Shown: positions 1-14,142, counted from the first letter of the stretch. The stretch is 64,000 nucleotides of DNA from Diphasiastrum complanatum (GCA_029204225.1 CM055095.1:45958575-46022574); one strand, 5' to 3'. The notes: a model not told the origin generated them from the letters alone. Numbers and translations are program-made.

Positions 1-2415
<2,415 letters not shown>

Positions 2416-2488
<73 letters not shown>
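2416..2488. repeat. (CT)n microsatellite
   Basis: About 36 uninterrupted CT dinucleotides. The open frame through it on the + strand is a serine-leucine artefact. Confidence 0.95.
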
Positions 2489-2492
<4 letters not shown>

Positions 2493-2872
2493 TTGCATGC
2501 TATGGGACTTCGACCAAGCTTTCAATTCTATACCATGAGATATGCTTCTCAAAAATTGAGTACTCTGAGACTTCCATCAAACTTGATATGTAGTCAGAAT
2601 TACATGTGAGAGTATTGGGATGTCTCAAGACACTTGCAAACACTTAAAAAATGGTCATCAATACCATTGGGCTTAAAGAAGGATTTCACGTTTCTTACTC
2701 TTTCTAAACTATATAATGATGAGATAGTCATTCATCGCAACATTGTTATTAGTAGTAGGTTGGGAGATATACTTGTATCTGTAGTATTATACACATATGA
2801 TTTGGTCTTGATTTCTTCTTTCGAATAGAGTTTATAGCAAAGTATCAATACACTAATGTTCATTAGAGAAAT
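2489..2872. other. No supported feature
   Basis: An open frame at 2634-2828 faintly recalls the region around the copia reverse-transcriptase catalytic strand, but it lacks a YVDD motif, so I do not call it. Confidence 0.3.
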
Positions 2873-3410
2873 TCTAAATCCAAAAAAGACCCTATAAGAA
2901 ATGCCACATAGATTGACAAAGTTTATTAATGTAAATTACTAAAATAAATTTATTTTTTGCCCAAATGCTTTTCATTTTTACCCACACTATTTTTGATGCT
3001 TAAAAAATAGTATAACTTTAAAACCATAGCTCCGATGGAGACAAAAATTATACCGTTGGAAAGAGCTCGACGAGAACTTTCCAACAACACCCTACATGAC
3101 GTACTTCCGAGCAACCGTTCAAAAGTTATAGCTAGTCAAAGTTTCAAAAGATCAAATACCTCTTTTGTGCACGGATAAAAGACTCTTTCAACCAAATATC
3201 GCTTTCATGCGTCGATAGAGCACTCTCTTAGTGAGAGGGTACTCTATGGACGCACAGAAGTGATAATGGGTTTTCTAGTAACTTTGACTGTCTATAACTT
3301 TTGAATGAGGAAGTAGGTCATGTAGGGTACTGTTGGAAAGCTCTCATCGAGCGTTTTCCAACGATATAATTTTCATCTCAATCGGAGCTTCGACAAAGAT
3401 ATTGGTGTTT
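2873..3410. mobile_element. Foldback/MITE-like element, copy 1
   Basis: The core 3029-3388 is an imperfect palindrome. The left arm (GCTCCGATGGAGAC onward, through TTGGAAAG, CCCTACATGAC and TTCAAAAGTTATAG to GTCAAAGTT) returns as its reverse complement at 3278-3388. A smaller inner palindrome (TGCGTCGATAGAG / CTCTATGGACGCA) sits in the loop at 3208-3254. The left shoulder 2873-3000 resembles the left shoulder of a second foldback at 36490, so the two belong to one dispersed family. No coding capacity is seen. A foldback of this size would transcribe into a long hairpin. Confidence 0.75.
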
Positions 3411-3797
3411 CCATTTCCTTTAACTAGCATGTGTTTCTATCTTTGCAAGATTATGCAATCTATGGGGAGCAGCTCTTCGAATGTTGGGCATTGTCGAGAG
3501 AAACTAGAGTTGAGATAAGAGTTAAGTTCAAAAGGATTTACTATGTTGTTGCACAATCATCTATAGTGGAGGTTCTAGTATATATAAATGAGGTTCCAAC
3601 ATAGGTATCGACAAAGTCATTAGATGGGTTATTAGATATGCTAGATGAGGTAATGGGTAAGGATGTGTCATGAGGCACAACCATACACAAATGAGGCACA
3701 AACAAAGGTTCTTCCATATTCTCCTAACTTTTTCACACCTTAAGATCACATGGATAAGCCTATACATGGATACTAGCATCAGTATCTGCTAATAAGC

Positions 3798-3799
<2 letters not shown>
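3411..3799. other. No recognisable feature
   Basis: No domain or structured repeat seen between the foldback and the (GA)n tract. Confidence 0.4.

Positions 3800-3881
<82 letters not shown>
3800..3881. repeat. (GA)n microsatellite
   Basis: About 40 uninterrupted AG dinucleotides. Confidence 0.95.
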
Positions 3882-3883
<2 letters not shown>

Positions 3884-6439
3884 TTTGTCTTTGAAACAAA
3901 TTTTTATGTTTGATCAATTGGTGTTTTGCAATCCTCATTGTGCAATTGTGCAGATTCACAGTGTTTAAAATTGTGCATGATATTGCACCAAGTGTCATTT
4001 TTTTTTTACCTCGTAATGTGGATCCCTCCCAACCAGCCGAGATGTCATGGCTCTTTAGTCCTCCTCTTGCATGCGAGGTAAGTGTGGGTATAAATACACA
4101 AATGATGCTATAGTTTAGTAGAGATCCCTTTTTAGCTTTTGATGAATACATATTATACGCTTCTAATATTATCAAGCATATTAGACACAACAATTTTGGG
4201 ATACATTATAAGTTATGTTGATGAGACAATGTAGATCTTTGTTGTCATGATGGGAGATACTTTAGTCTGTGCACATTAAGCTTTGTTTTGTCAAATTTAG
4301 GGTCATGTTGTACAATTAGATTGATATTCTCACATATTGCATTACCAATGATTCTTGCATTGCAGGTGGAAAATAATTATATCAATGGAAAGCTAAAAGC
4401 CATTACTGCTTACTATGGATCCATTGCAATCGTACAAGATTCCTAGATTTGATTTGGATTGTGATTAAAGCTATCTTCTAGGATTTTGTGGTCATGCATC
4501 TTAATTGTTACAAGGCAATGTCTTTAAATAAGAGAAGAAGTTTGAAGAAGTATTCAAATCTAGTTTTGGGTTCATGAAGGTTCTTTGTGGGTTTTGTCAA
4601 TATTTGATTTTCAGTGAGTGTACAGCAACAAACTATCTCAATAGCTAGCATTCGAACTTGATTTATATCAAGTGGTCATTTTCCCCAAAATATACGTAGG
4701 ACTTCATGACAATATGAAAGAATAAAAAACACTTGTTACTTGTTCAAGTGGTTCCTTGCAAGCCTTTTCGCAATTAATTTATCAAGATCACTAGAAGTGT
4801 TGATTGTGGTTTAGGCTGGCCATACTTAGTTGGTGAGCTTCAAATCTTATGTTTATGAAATTCTAAAAAATAGTTTCTCTAATTAACACTTCCCAAGCTC
4901 ACATGCATTGCTACGTATCTTGTTGTAGTCAAAACACTATTCTCATCTATAAAGGCTTGTAAATTAGAGTGTTCGAAAGTCATGGTTTGGTGAAAATGCT
5001 ATTTCCTCATCCAATGTGTTTTGATGATGAATACTCCTCTTATGGTAGTTTATTTTTCACAATATATGTTTTAATAAGTTCTTTACTCAAGGAACCATGT
5101 CTTATTCCATGAGTCTACAATGTTTGAATCCTAATTATTTATGTTCCTAAGATGCTATTCAATTCCAAGCAACTTCACACAATGTTGTGTGGGATTCCAA
5201 TAATAAAATCAAAAGCACGAAAAATATTACGTTTTGATTACTATGTCAACCCCAAGGTACTTATATTTGTACTATCAAGGTAAACTCCTCAATTCAATCT
5301 TTCTAAGAAATTTTTTAAAGTACACACTTCTCATCGCCTTTCATGTTTTAAACCTTTTTCTTAAATAATCTTTGAATTTCAAGTTTTGTTGAAGATAGCT
5401 TGGGCCCCATACATACAAAGAAATAGAGAGAGATGTTCTACAAGATCCATGGGAGGACAAGTTGGCATGTTACATAAGAATCATACACAACTTTGCAATT
5501 AAAAACTAGTCTTTACTTCCTCATTTCTTGATTTTTCCAAAAATATATGGAATGAAGTCTACGTTAGCATCAATGCATCTTGTTCGCTCTATTAGATATT
5601 GACTACCTTCTGCATTCTAAATTGCCTAAAATAAAATAAGCCACTTGATTACCTGGTCTGTTCGCTATGCTATATAGGTTCATATGTCTTACTTGTGCAT
5701 TAAATGTTGTATGTTGATGTGATCAAGTTTATGTCCTATGAATATATGTGTGTTTTATCTTGAATCAGTCCTTGTTGCAAGCCAAAAATGAAGCTTCTTC
5801 ATGATCTAGTCTTCCGTCCACATGTCTCCACGTATAAATTGTGTTGACTCATTCATATGTTAGACAGTTTTTCAAACTAGGAGATGTGTTCCAAGAAATG
5901 ATTGTGTTCATGTCCCTTCTACAATAGCCATCACACTTGTTTGCCCCACATCACTACTTGATGTTATCTTTTGTTTGGAAGAATCATCCTCTTCAATGTT
6001 TTGATTTTTAGCCATTCCGTTAATATCACCCCTTCTCAATGCAAACATTGCTTGATGTGAAAGTTAAGTAGTATCCATTTTTTCCACAATGCTTCCGTTG
6101 AGAGTAACAAATGAGGGGTGTACGTCATACTCTTAGCTACTTCAATTGAATTAATTTATGGGTATTACTCCACAATGATTTTATGGAGTTTCTATCCACG
6201 AAGATATCCTAGATATCAAGGACATTCTCAATGCCATCTTCATCAAGTAAAAGGGTTTGTTTTACATTCTTCAAGTGCAAAATCTTTCAATCTCTTCTCA
6301 TCTTCAGTGGTAGGCATGTGTTAGTGATGCATGAAATTTTAAGACTATTTAAGGTGCAGATACATGAGTTAAAGGCTATTCTTGAGGCATCATATACTAG
6401 TGGCCCATCAACGTTGTTAAGTAGTTTTCTACTTGAGCC
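3882..6439. other. No recognisable feature
   Basis: AT-rich intergenic DNA without a domain I can name. Short open frames near 3910-4113 and 6118-6324 have no recognisable content. Confidence 0.45.
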
Positions 6440-7110
6440 AAAATACATATATTGGACATGTGGCATTTGCACCACCATATATATCGTGTAGGTTGCTTCA
6501 AACCCAAGAGAACCACAAGGTTGATTTCTCAAATTTCTTTCTAAGACTTTGTAAACCATAAGATGTCTTTGTAGTTAATGACTAGAACTTTTCTTTGACG
6601 AGAGCCTGCAATTTGCATGGCTAGTATGTCTATGAAGGCTACAGTTGAATGTGATCATGAAAGGTTTTTAAGCAAGAGGCATCAGATACCTTTCATGCTT
6701 AAAAGAGAAGTGACCATCATCACTCATTCTTAGCATTCTAGCATCACTTGGCTTAACACACTTCATACTACTATAATTACCATTGGTATCTCTCTCATCA
6801 TTGCACCATCTTTGTTTCTCAAGGTAAATACATAGATTGGAGATATCACATTTTCACCATATATCATGAAGGTTGCTTCAAACCCAGCAAAACCACAAGA
6901 TTTATTTCCCAAGTTTCTTTTTTAAGACTTCGTAAACCATGAGATATCTTTGTAAATCAAGATCGCAAGCGAGAACACATAATTTGCTTGCGTTTATATG
7001 TCCATGAAGGCTAGGGTTAAATGTGATAAAGAAAGCTTACTAAACACAAGGTATTGGACACCTTTCATTCTCAAAAGAGAAGTGGCCATCAATGATTTAT
7101 TCTTGTCAAA
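6440..7110. repeat. Diverged direct duplication, offset about 380 bp
   Basis: The block 6440-6735 is repeated at about 6825-7110. Shared landmarks in the same order are AAATACATA, ACCATATAT, GGTTGCTTCAAACCCA, AAACCA, GATATCTTTGTA-like, TGTCTATGAAGGCTA, ACCTTTCAT and AAAAGAGAAGTG. Identity looks like roughly 75-80 percent. No protein is encoded. Confidence 0.7.
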
Positions 7111-7298
7111 ACAAAGTGAATTTTGAGGACCTTGAATAGGACAACCTTATTTGTGTCCAGACGGTAGATTAGCAAGAACGGGGTCACAAACAACGTAGGC
7201 GCCATACAAACCCTTGAGAGTCCCATAGCATGATTGTGATACTAGAGATTCCATGGCTGTTGAATGTTGAAGTAGTGCTAGACTTGCTTCCTTCTCCG

Positions 7299-7781
7299 TA
7301 ATGCCTTGTGCTCAGGTGTCCTTTGTATTTTGGGACCACCTCCAGGAGCATAATGTCCATCCAATTTTCTCTCCTAGAAATCTGTCATTCTCTCTCCTCT
7401 CTCTGGTGGAACTCACTTTCTCTCTCCTCTCTCCGGTGGAATGCACGTTCTCTCTCCTCTCTCCGGTGGAATGTGCATGTGCTATGTGGCAGCCCGTCAT
7501 TGGCTGTCCACATCCACCTTCCGCCACAAACGTAAAAAAATTTGAGAAAAAAAAACGGCAAAAAACCGAAAAAAAAAACTGGTCCGCGCGTACGGCCTTA
7601 CAACTGTACCGTACGGCCAAAAACGAAAAAAAAAAAAAAAACTTCGCACAATGGCATTACGTAGGGGAAGGCCCGAAGCCCTCGGGCCTTCCTTGCTGGT
7701 CGGGGCCTGCCCTCGGGCTCCCGCCCTCGAGCAAGGGTCCTCCCAACAAGGAAGGCCCTCAGGCAGGGCCTTCCCCCCCAC
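7299..7781. repeat. Left terminal inverted repeat of the Mutator-like element
   Basis: Contains three tandem CTCTCTCC..GGTGGAA modules (the right arm has two) and about 55 bp absent from the right arm (7571-7626), itself a small palindrome around GTACGGCC. Confidence 0.8.
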
Positions 7782-7812
7782 GTAAAGCCAGAAATAAACC
7801 AGCCATGTGAAT

Positions 7813-8063
7813 GCCATAGCTTTCTGGCTCGTTGATGCCACCATGCACATGTGCCACAATAGGAACTCCACCATATTTTTGCCTAGCTATTTCAAGACTG
7901 TAATCAAGCGGGAACAAATGCATTGAGGCAAATGATTCTCCCTCCTAATATACATTTCCAACCTTGCCTTGGCATCTATTGTGGGTCCTGGGACGCTGGC
8001 CTTCTTTGCATTGGTGCCATACACATATACATGAGTCGATGGGAGATCGTGATGGAATTTTTG
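7813..8063 (-). pseudogene. Captured fragment of an LPR1-like multicopper oxidase gene
   Basis: On the minus strand, 8058-7920 reads KFHHDLPSTHVYVYGTN then a VPGPTIDA motif and NHLP. Nearby, in another frame, 7872-7813 reads VPIVAHVHGGINEPESYG. These match the N-terminal cupredoxin domain of the plant LOW PHOSPHATE ROOT / bilirubin-oxidase-like multicopper oxidases: the PGPTI strand, then the H-x-H-G-G copper-ligand motif followed by PES. LPR-type enzymes are secreted ferroxidases. Only this part of the domain is present, with frameshifts and an upstream stop, so it is non-functional. It lies inside the Mutator-like element and is best read as a transduplicated exon. Confidence 0.72.
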
Positions 8064-8430
8064 TTACAACTTCAAAATAGATTGAGCATATGTCATTCCA
8101 ATTTGCAGCATATTGCAATGTATGAATAGAATTCTGCATGTGACGCCGCTTGTGAAATTGTGGTATTTCTATCATTTGTACCGGCTTATTGGCCGCTACA
8201 CTATGCAACCAGTGTAATCAAACGCTCATATCCCTGTTGATCGTAGTTTCCACCGTTCAAAACTATCAGACACAGACTATGCGATTATCAATAGAATTTC
8301 CAAAAAGGTGGATTGCAAAAAAGAACGAAAAGAAATACTTGTATTGTAAGAGCTCTAAATCACGGAGACACTGCGAAATTAGATAGAAACTCGACCTTAG
8401 CCTCATCCCCAAAGGTAATGAAAGCAACAG

Positions 8431-8748
8431 TGAGATTGAAATTGAACACTGAACCTGTTCATAGATGAAGCATGCAACGTAAAAATAAACAAGAGGAAAT
8501 TAAGGCCAGTGAGATTGAAAATTGAACACTGAACTTGTTCATAGATGAAACATGCAACGTAAAAATAAACAAGAGGAAATTTAGGCCAGTGAGATTGAAA
8601 ATTGAACACTGAACTTGTTCATAGATGAAGCTTGCAACGTAAAAATAAACAAGAGGAAATTCAGGCCAGTGAGATTGAAAATTGAACACTGAACCTGTTC
8701 ATAGATGAAGCATGCAACGTAAAAATAAACAAGGGGAAATTCAGGCCA
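8431..8748. repeat. Four-copy 80-bp tandem repeat
   Basis: Units start TGAGATTGAAAATTGAACAC at 8431, 8510, 8590 and 8670, each continuing through CATGCAACGTAAAAATAAAC. Copies differ by one to four bases. The array lies inside the Mutator-like element. Confidence 0.92.
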
Positions 8749-8967
8749 TCAAGTACAGAAAGTGCCATACCTTCAAGAAGCGGAGCACATCTACAAAGCA
8801 CGGATATGGTCGACAACTCCCACTCCACAAATTTCCTCTGTTGCAGCAAGCGTTGGAGAACGAGGCTGGACAGATGATGCCTGAGGTAGAAGATAGGAGC
8901 TCTTTTAAATAAGAAACGAGCGTGAAGAGAGCAGGATGCGTGAATGAGAGAGAAGGGGAAGACTAAT

Positions 8968-9367
8968 GTGGGGGGAAGGCCCTGCCTGAGGGCCCTTGCC
9001 CTAGGGCGGAGGCCCGAGGCAGGCCTCGACCAGCAAGGAAGGCCCAAGGGCTTCGGGCCTTCCCCTACGTAATGCCATTGTGCGAAGGTTTTTTTTTTTT
9101 TTTTGTCGGTTTTTTGCCGTTTTTTTTTTTTGCAAATTTTTTTACGTTTGTGGTGGAATGTGGATGTGGACAGCCAATGACGGGCTGCCACATAGCACAT
9201 GCACATTCCACCGGAAAGAGGAGAGAACGTGCATTCCACCGGAGAGAGGAGAGAGAATGACAGATTCCTAGGAGAGAGAAAATTGGATGGACATTATGCT
9301 CCTGGAGGTGGTCCCAAAATACAAAGGCGGTCCAAAAATACAAAGGACACCTGAGCACAAGGCATTA
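8968..9367. repeat. Right terminal inverted repeat of the Mutator-like element
   Basis: Reverse complement of 7299-7781, with a short local duplication (GGTCC-AAAATACAAAG occurs twice near 9311-9343). Confidence 0.8.
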
Positions 9368-11244
9368 TGGTGGGTGGAGACCTAAGAAGCATCATAGTTC
9401 CGGAACGCGAACAGAACAATGGTTCCGGAACGAATAACATTTTTTGAAAAAAATTTGGCGGAACGAAAAAAAAAAATGTTTTTTTTTTCATGTTGTTTTT
9501 TTCTTTGTGGGGAAGGGGGGAGGGGATAAAAATAATAAAGTACTACATAAAGATGTTTTGGATAGGACAACTTAAGGTCCTCAAACAAATACTTTGATCC
9601 TCAAGCAAATACTTTGAGTGAAAGATAAAGGGCTATAACTAGTAACTAAGATCTAGTTTAGGCTGAAAGATAAAGGGCTGTTACTAGTTGCTAAGATCTA
9701 GGCGGGACAGAACATGACTTTTTTTAACCCTAAACCTATGGATACTAGTCACATACATCCTTCCTTTGAAATATTAAAGACTAGTATCCATAGGTGATTG
9801 ATGCCTTGAATTCAATAATGATAGTGCTTAAACACTTGTTTTTCTTGAAAAAAGTAGAAAAAGTATGGCATCAACCCTCCACCTCACCATGACAAAAATT
9901 GACAAACAAATTATGGACGACAAAGTGGATGACATTGTATTTGTAGTTGTACTTGTGTCGACGTCAACAAATCTAGGCAGTAGCCATGGTCTCTTTTGAA
10001 TCTTGATGCTATCACAAGAGGAACTAAGATTACACCTTTTTCAACAAGAATTGAAAAGGAATTTCATATAAGAATGCCGAATATTCAATTATGGCAATTA
10101 GCATTCTAGCATTGAATAGAAAACGACAAATATCAAGGTAGAGAGGATGGTGTATCTGTATGGACAATAACCATTCTATTGTACTAAGTTCTATGACTCA
10201 GTTTTCTTTTATCACAATTCAGTTGAGATTTTTGGTACCAATATACAAAAGAGTCCTTCATGGGACAAAAAAAAGACTACTTATCTCATTAATGTCAATT
10301 GGAATTCATCACCTCTAGTGGATTGGGTGATGCTTATATGTATTCATACAAAGAATGAGTGCTCTTCAGGAAGATAAAACTAAGAGGAAATTCAATTGGC
10401 CTCATTTGTAGTTATAGGGATAAAACCATAATGGCCATTAATGAAACTTTCAAGTAAAGCTTATAGAACTACTTTACGCACACCACTTTTCATCCAAAAC
10501 ACTAACCGAAAAAGAAGCAATAACTAGGAATGAGTGCAATAAACATACCACACATAATAAGTGATTTGCACAAGATTCACATACGAAGCCCAATGACATG
10601 TGTTGCAGCCCAGACGACCCCATGTTTTTAGTGACCCTGTGTCTCACATATGAACCACCTTGTGTCCCACTTGTTAAAGACCATTTGTAAGAAAATTGTA
10701 GACTTTCATATGCTCTATGCTCTATACAAAAAAGAATTGTATAAATAAATTGTGGTCTGTCATACAATCTACATGATTGACCTTATTTAGAATAGCCCTA
10801 AGCCCAATGTGGTTACTCTTGCATGAAATCCTAAACTCTAAACATTGACATATCAGTTTCTATGGCACTCAAAGAAACAAAGTTTCCACAAAACAAAGGA
10901 CATGTGCAAAATACATGTCAAAACCAGCATCCAAAACATGTAATCTCATATTTGAATGCACATCTATATAGCACACATGATTGAAACAAAACCACATAGT
11001 CTGCAAGCATCAGAAGCATGTTTTTATTTCAGAATTCAAAATCGACTTGCTTAAACCACACACATTGAATTGTAATTTCAAAAACATTTAAAACATTTTC
11101 TAAAAATTTGAAAGAAAAGAAATTAATCAACATAATATCGAAAAATATTCATACAAGGAGAGATTTTGTGATCAATACATATATATCAAGGGGCAAAAGC
11201 CAAACATGCCATGAGCAGTACATAAAATAGATATGAAGAAGCCA

Positions 11245-12903
11245 TGATCTAGACATCATCATTCTCGTCCTCTGATGAGATATCCTTGCTATCACTCATG
11301 GAGCTCGATGATAATGAAAATGAACCCTCTGGATCCATGTGTCACAATATGCTCAACCCTCTGCCTCTACCTCTAACTCTACCTCGTCCAGTCCTTCTAG
11401 GTTGTGTGTGAATCATAGATGCATGCATCCTCTCTGTCTGTGAAATGGTTGTCCTGTCTGCATCTCCATAAAGGTCCATGAGCCTAACCGTGCGTGCACC
11501 TCTACCTCGGCCTCGGCCTCTGTGTACAAGTGGTACATGATATGGAAATGTCTAAGACTTAGGATCAACATGCATCTCCTCTACATCCTCCTCATCTGAA
11601 AAGTGTGTGTCACCCATCCGTACATCATGATCAGTAGATCAACCAGTCGTAGAACAAAATATATGGGATGTAGCACCTCCACAAGCTGCTCAGCTCGTCG
11701 CCAAAAGTCCTCTCCAAAAACTGTGCTCCGAAATCTCTATCCAGTAGCATCACGACTACTACTCACTGGATGAACTCAGGGCTAGCGGCCATCTAAAGTA
11801 ATGCACGCCGCACAAGTACAAGACGCTCCAACACCACAAAGTGATAGCCAAATCGAGTGTTTGCTGGCTTCTTGAGATCCAACGTACTATAAGTGCGAAA
11901 CATAGCCAATGCCCTCTTTTTTCTAGTCACAAAAGAGACTAGAAACTGAGATGTGGAGGTAATGTCTAGCACCCAAGGGAGGCCACCTATGTCCATCATC
12001 AACAGATCAATACAATGTGTAGCACATGGTGTCCACACTATACCAGGATATTCTGCCTCTATTGAACTGCCCATACGGTTACAATTACTACCGTTATCAG
12101 TGACAATCTGCAAGAACATATATTGTATGTAAATTTGTTGTTAAGATGTTCAACATTGAAAACATGCACCAAATTGTTACCAACTACACAACATCAAAGA
12201 AAGTGATGAATTTGACTCCTTCATAGGCTATGCAAACAATGTATGGTAATTTACATAGCAAAGACATAGGCATAGAAGTTTTGATCTCTAAAAATTGATT
12301 ACTCGAATAAATTACCTCAATTGTCAAGCTAATTGCAAGACATATGTCCCTATTGTTCTAACTTGTCATGTAATACACATGGGATTTTTGTGATAAACTA
12401 CAACAAATATATGGTATCCTTTGTTATGGACATTCATACAGACAACTAACAATGGAAACAAATTTCAAGTTCACTCTTTCACTTGGCTAACTATGATAAT
12501 AGTACCACAATCGTGACGAAGATTCATGAACACTAATCTTGAAAGTATCACATGCACAAGTTCAACTTTGAATCAAAATGGCTTGAGTAGCTAAATCAAT
12601 CCACAAGAAGTTTAATTAGGCTATCTATATATCATGCTTGATACAATGAACAAAGTATGACATAGAGACAAGTAATCTAGTGGTGATGGCGATCCTCGTC
12701 AGGATGTGTGAGCATGCAGCAATGCCAGGGTTGCGCCCATCTGGCCTCATAATACCAAGCAAATGTGCCTTAACACGAGTTTTGGTGCTCGAGTATGTTT
12801 GCCCACAATGCAAGCACCGCCACCTACGTGCTCCAGAACTGATGTATGGGACCTCATCCCACAACTCTACCTCCACCCAAATACCCCGACCTTCTACAGG
12901 CAT
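11245..12903 (-). pseudogene. hAT-family transposase relic (BED finger + DUF659 core)
   Basis: Minus strand, read from high to low coordinates. A BED-type zinc finger (12903-12690) has W-RCLHCGQ-TYSS then TRVKAHLLG and GIAAC. A canonical acceptor (TTCTTGCAG at about 12118-12110) opens an exon IVTDNGSNCNRMG.. WTPCATHCIDLL of the DUF659/hAT core (12109-11793). After a frameshift comes FW..AEQLVEVLHPIYF-VLRLVD (about 11740-11640), then an acidic, arginine-glycine-rich tail (RGRGRGRG at about 11530-11490, ending SSDEDE). The SDGWTD-type first part of the core and the C-terminal dimerisation domain are missing, so it is a non-functional relic. Its BED and LRLVD segments resemble those of the second hAT relic at 52367-54461. 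Confidence 0.8.
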
Positions 12904-13429
12904 ATTTAGAAAAGGAATAGATCCTAACCACTCACAAAAAAGAAGTAAAATGGATTCTACTACAATGTGTGTTAGACAAAAAAAAGAAGTAAACTATAAG
13001 AGAAACTCGAAAAATCAGAAAATAGCAACAATCACCATTATGCTCACAAGAGAATAAGGATAGCAAAGACTTTGTTTGGAAAAGATTGTGACTTTGATTG
13101 AAATAAAAAAGTTCTAGATATTGCTTTGATTGGAAGAGAATGGTAGGAAAGACTGTTTCTTAAGCTAAATTTGGATATATTCTGTGAGCCTAGGATGTAT
13201 CTTGCATACAAAACAATAAATTCTTAGAGATGGTAGCAAGAAAAACCGTTGTCAATGAATAAACTAATAATGAAAAACAAGATGCAAAAAGGATAAGAGA
13301 GAGAGGGTATGCAAGCAAAATATAGAATCCACTTTGAAAACCACAATGATGCCAACCCTCTCGGCAAAAACTAACACCCCTGCACCTTGCTTTGTTTGTA
13401 AGAAGGATCAGAAGTTTGCACTAGGGACT

Positions 13430-13765
13430 GAAAGATCACACCTTTGGCTCACAGAAGAGCAGGGGCTCAGGAAACTCAGTGGCATACACCAACCAGCCCA
13501 CACCTTTGGCTCACAGAAGAGCAGGGCCTACACAATGAGCAGGGGCTTAGGAAATTCACGGAGCAGCAGGGCATATAGCAGCCCACGCAGCAGCAAAGCC
13601 ACACTTTTATCAGCTCACGCACTCAGGGCAGCTGTTCTAAGGATTAGCTCATGCAGGAGTTCACGCACCAGCCGTTCTGAGGTCCGAGGATCAGCACATG
13701 CAGCAGTTCACAGGCCAGCCATTCTGAGGATCAGCTCACGCAGCAGTTCACGCTCTTGCTCAAAA
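13430..13765. repeat. Imperfect short repeats rich in CAGCAG/TCACGCAG
   Basis: The phrase CACACCTTTGGCTCACAGAA occurs twice (13439, 13500). Variants of CTGAGGATCAGC and CACGCAGCAGTTCACG recur three or four times to 13755. The open frame here is a by-product of the repeats. Confidence 0.65.
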
Positions 13766-14142
13766 AGCAAAATAGAAGGAAAGGGGCCTGAATAGGGCTC
13801 GGGCCCCTAAATAACAGATTCCAAATTATTTCCAAAAGGGGCTTTCATGTGGTTCCGCAAAACGGAATGAGTCAAATTTGTAATGATGGTCCCGAAACCA
13901 TGAGGGTCGGGAACGACGTTCCAATGCCTCTTAGGCTGGAGACAACGATCCACTCGTGCGTCATGAATACTAGTAACGCTTGGCTGCCCTCACGGTTTAC
14001 AAATTCAAATGTGATGCCACCCGGCCCGCGCCCATCTCCGTGCCCGTCCCCCTCCCCCTACCCGTGGCCTTGACCCTTACCAGCCGCCCGTGAGCGTGTG
14101 GGCAGCGTGAGCTGCTCGAAAACCCAAATTCTTTTAGTATAT

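Larger units (their letters stand above)
7299..9367. mobile_element. Mutator-like (Pack-MULE type) element with long TIRs
   Basis: Two long inverted arms, 7299-7781 and 8968-9367, start with the same outer sequence (TAATGCCTTGTGCTCAGG read inward) and run through matching GTGGAATG repeats, an A/T-rich homopolymer zone and a GC-rich inner part with GGGCCTTCC. TIRs of 400-480 bp around a short interior are typical of Mutator-like elements. The 1.2-kb interior contains a fragment of a host multicopper oxidase gene, which is the Pack-MULE pattern, and a four-copy 80-bp tandem repeat. No transposase is encoded, so the element is non-autonomous. I could not find a matching 9-bp target duplication, so the outermost base on each side is uncertain. 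Confidence 0.75.
9375..13940. mobile_element. Candidate boundaries of a hAT element
   Basis: Left end 9375-9440 reads GGAGACCTAAGAAGCAT then GGTTCCGGAACGAAT. The reverse complement of 13880-13940 reads a similar series: CTAAGAGGCAT then CATGGTTTCGGGACC. The pair brackets a hAT transposase relic on the minus strand. The ends are too diverged to fix exact termini, and no 8-bp target duplication was confirmed. The stretches 9440-11240 and 12904-13330 contain nothing else recognisable. Confidence 0.4.

Noticed and set aside
2634-2828. Possible copia reverse-transcriptase fragment
   Set aside because: Only a vague resemblance. The YVDD motif and neighbouring landmarks are missing.
9072-9271. Phenylalanine-rich frames in the MULE right arm
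   Set aside because: Translations of poly(T) runs within the inverted repeat.
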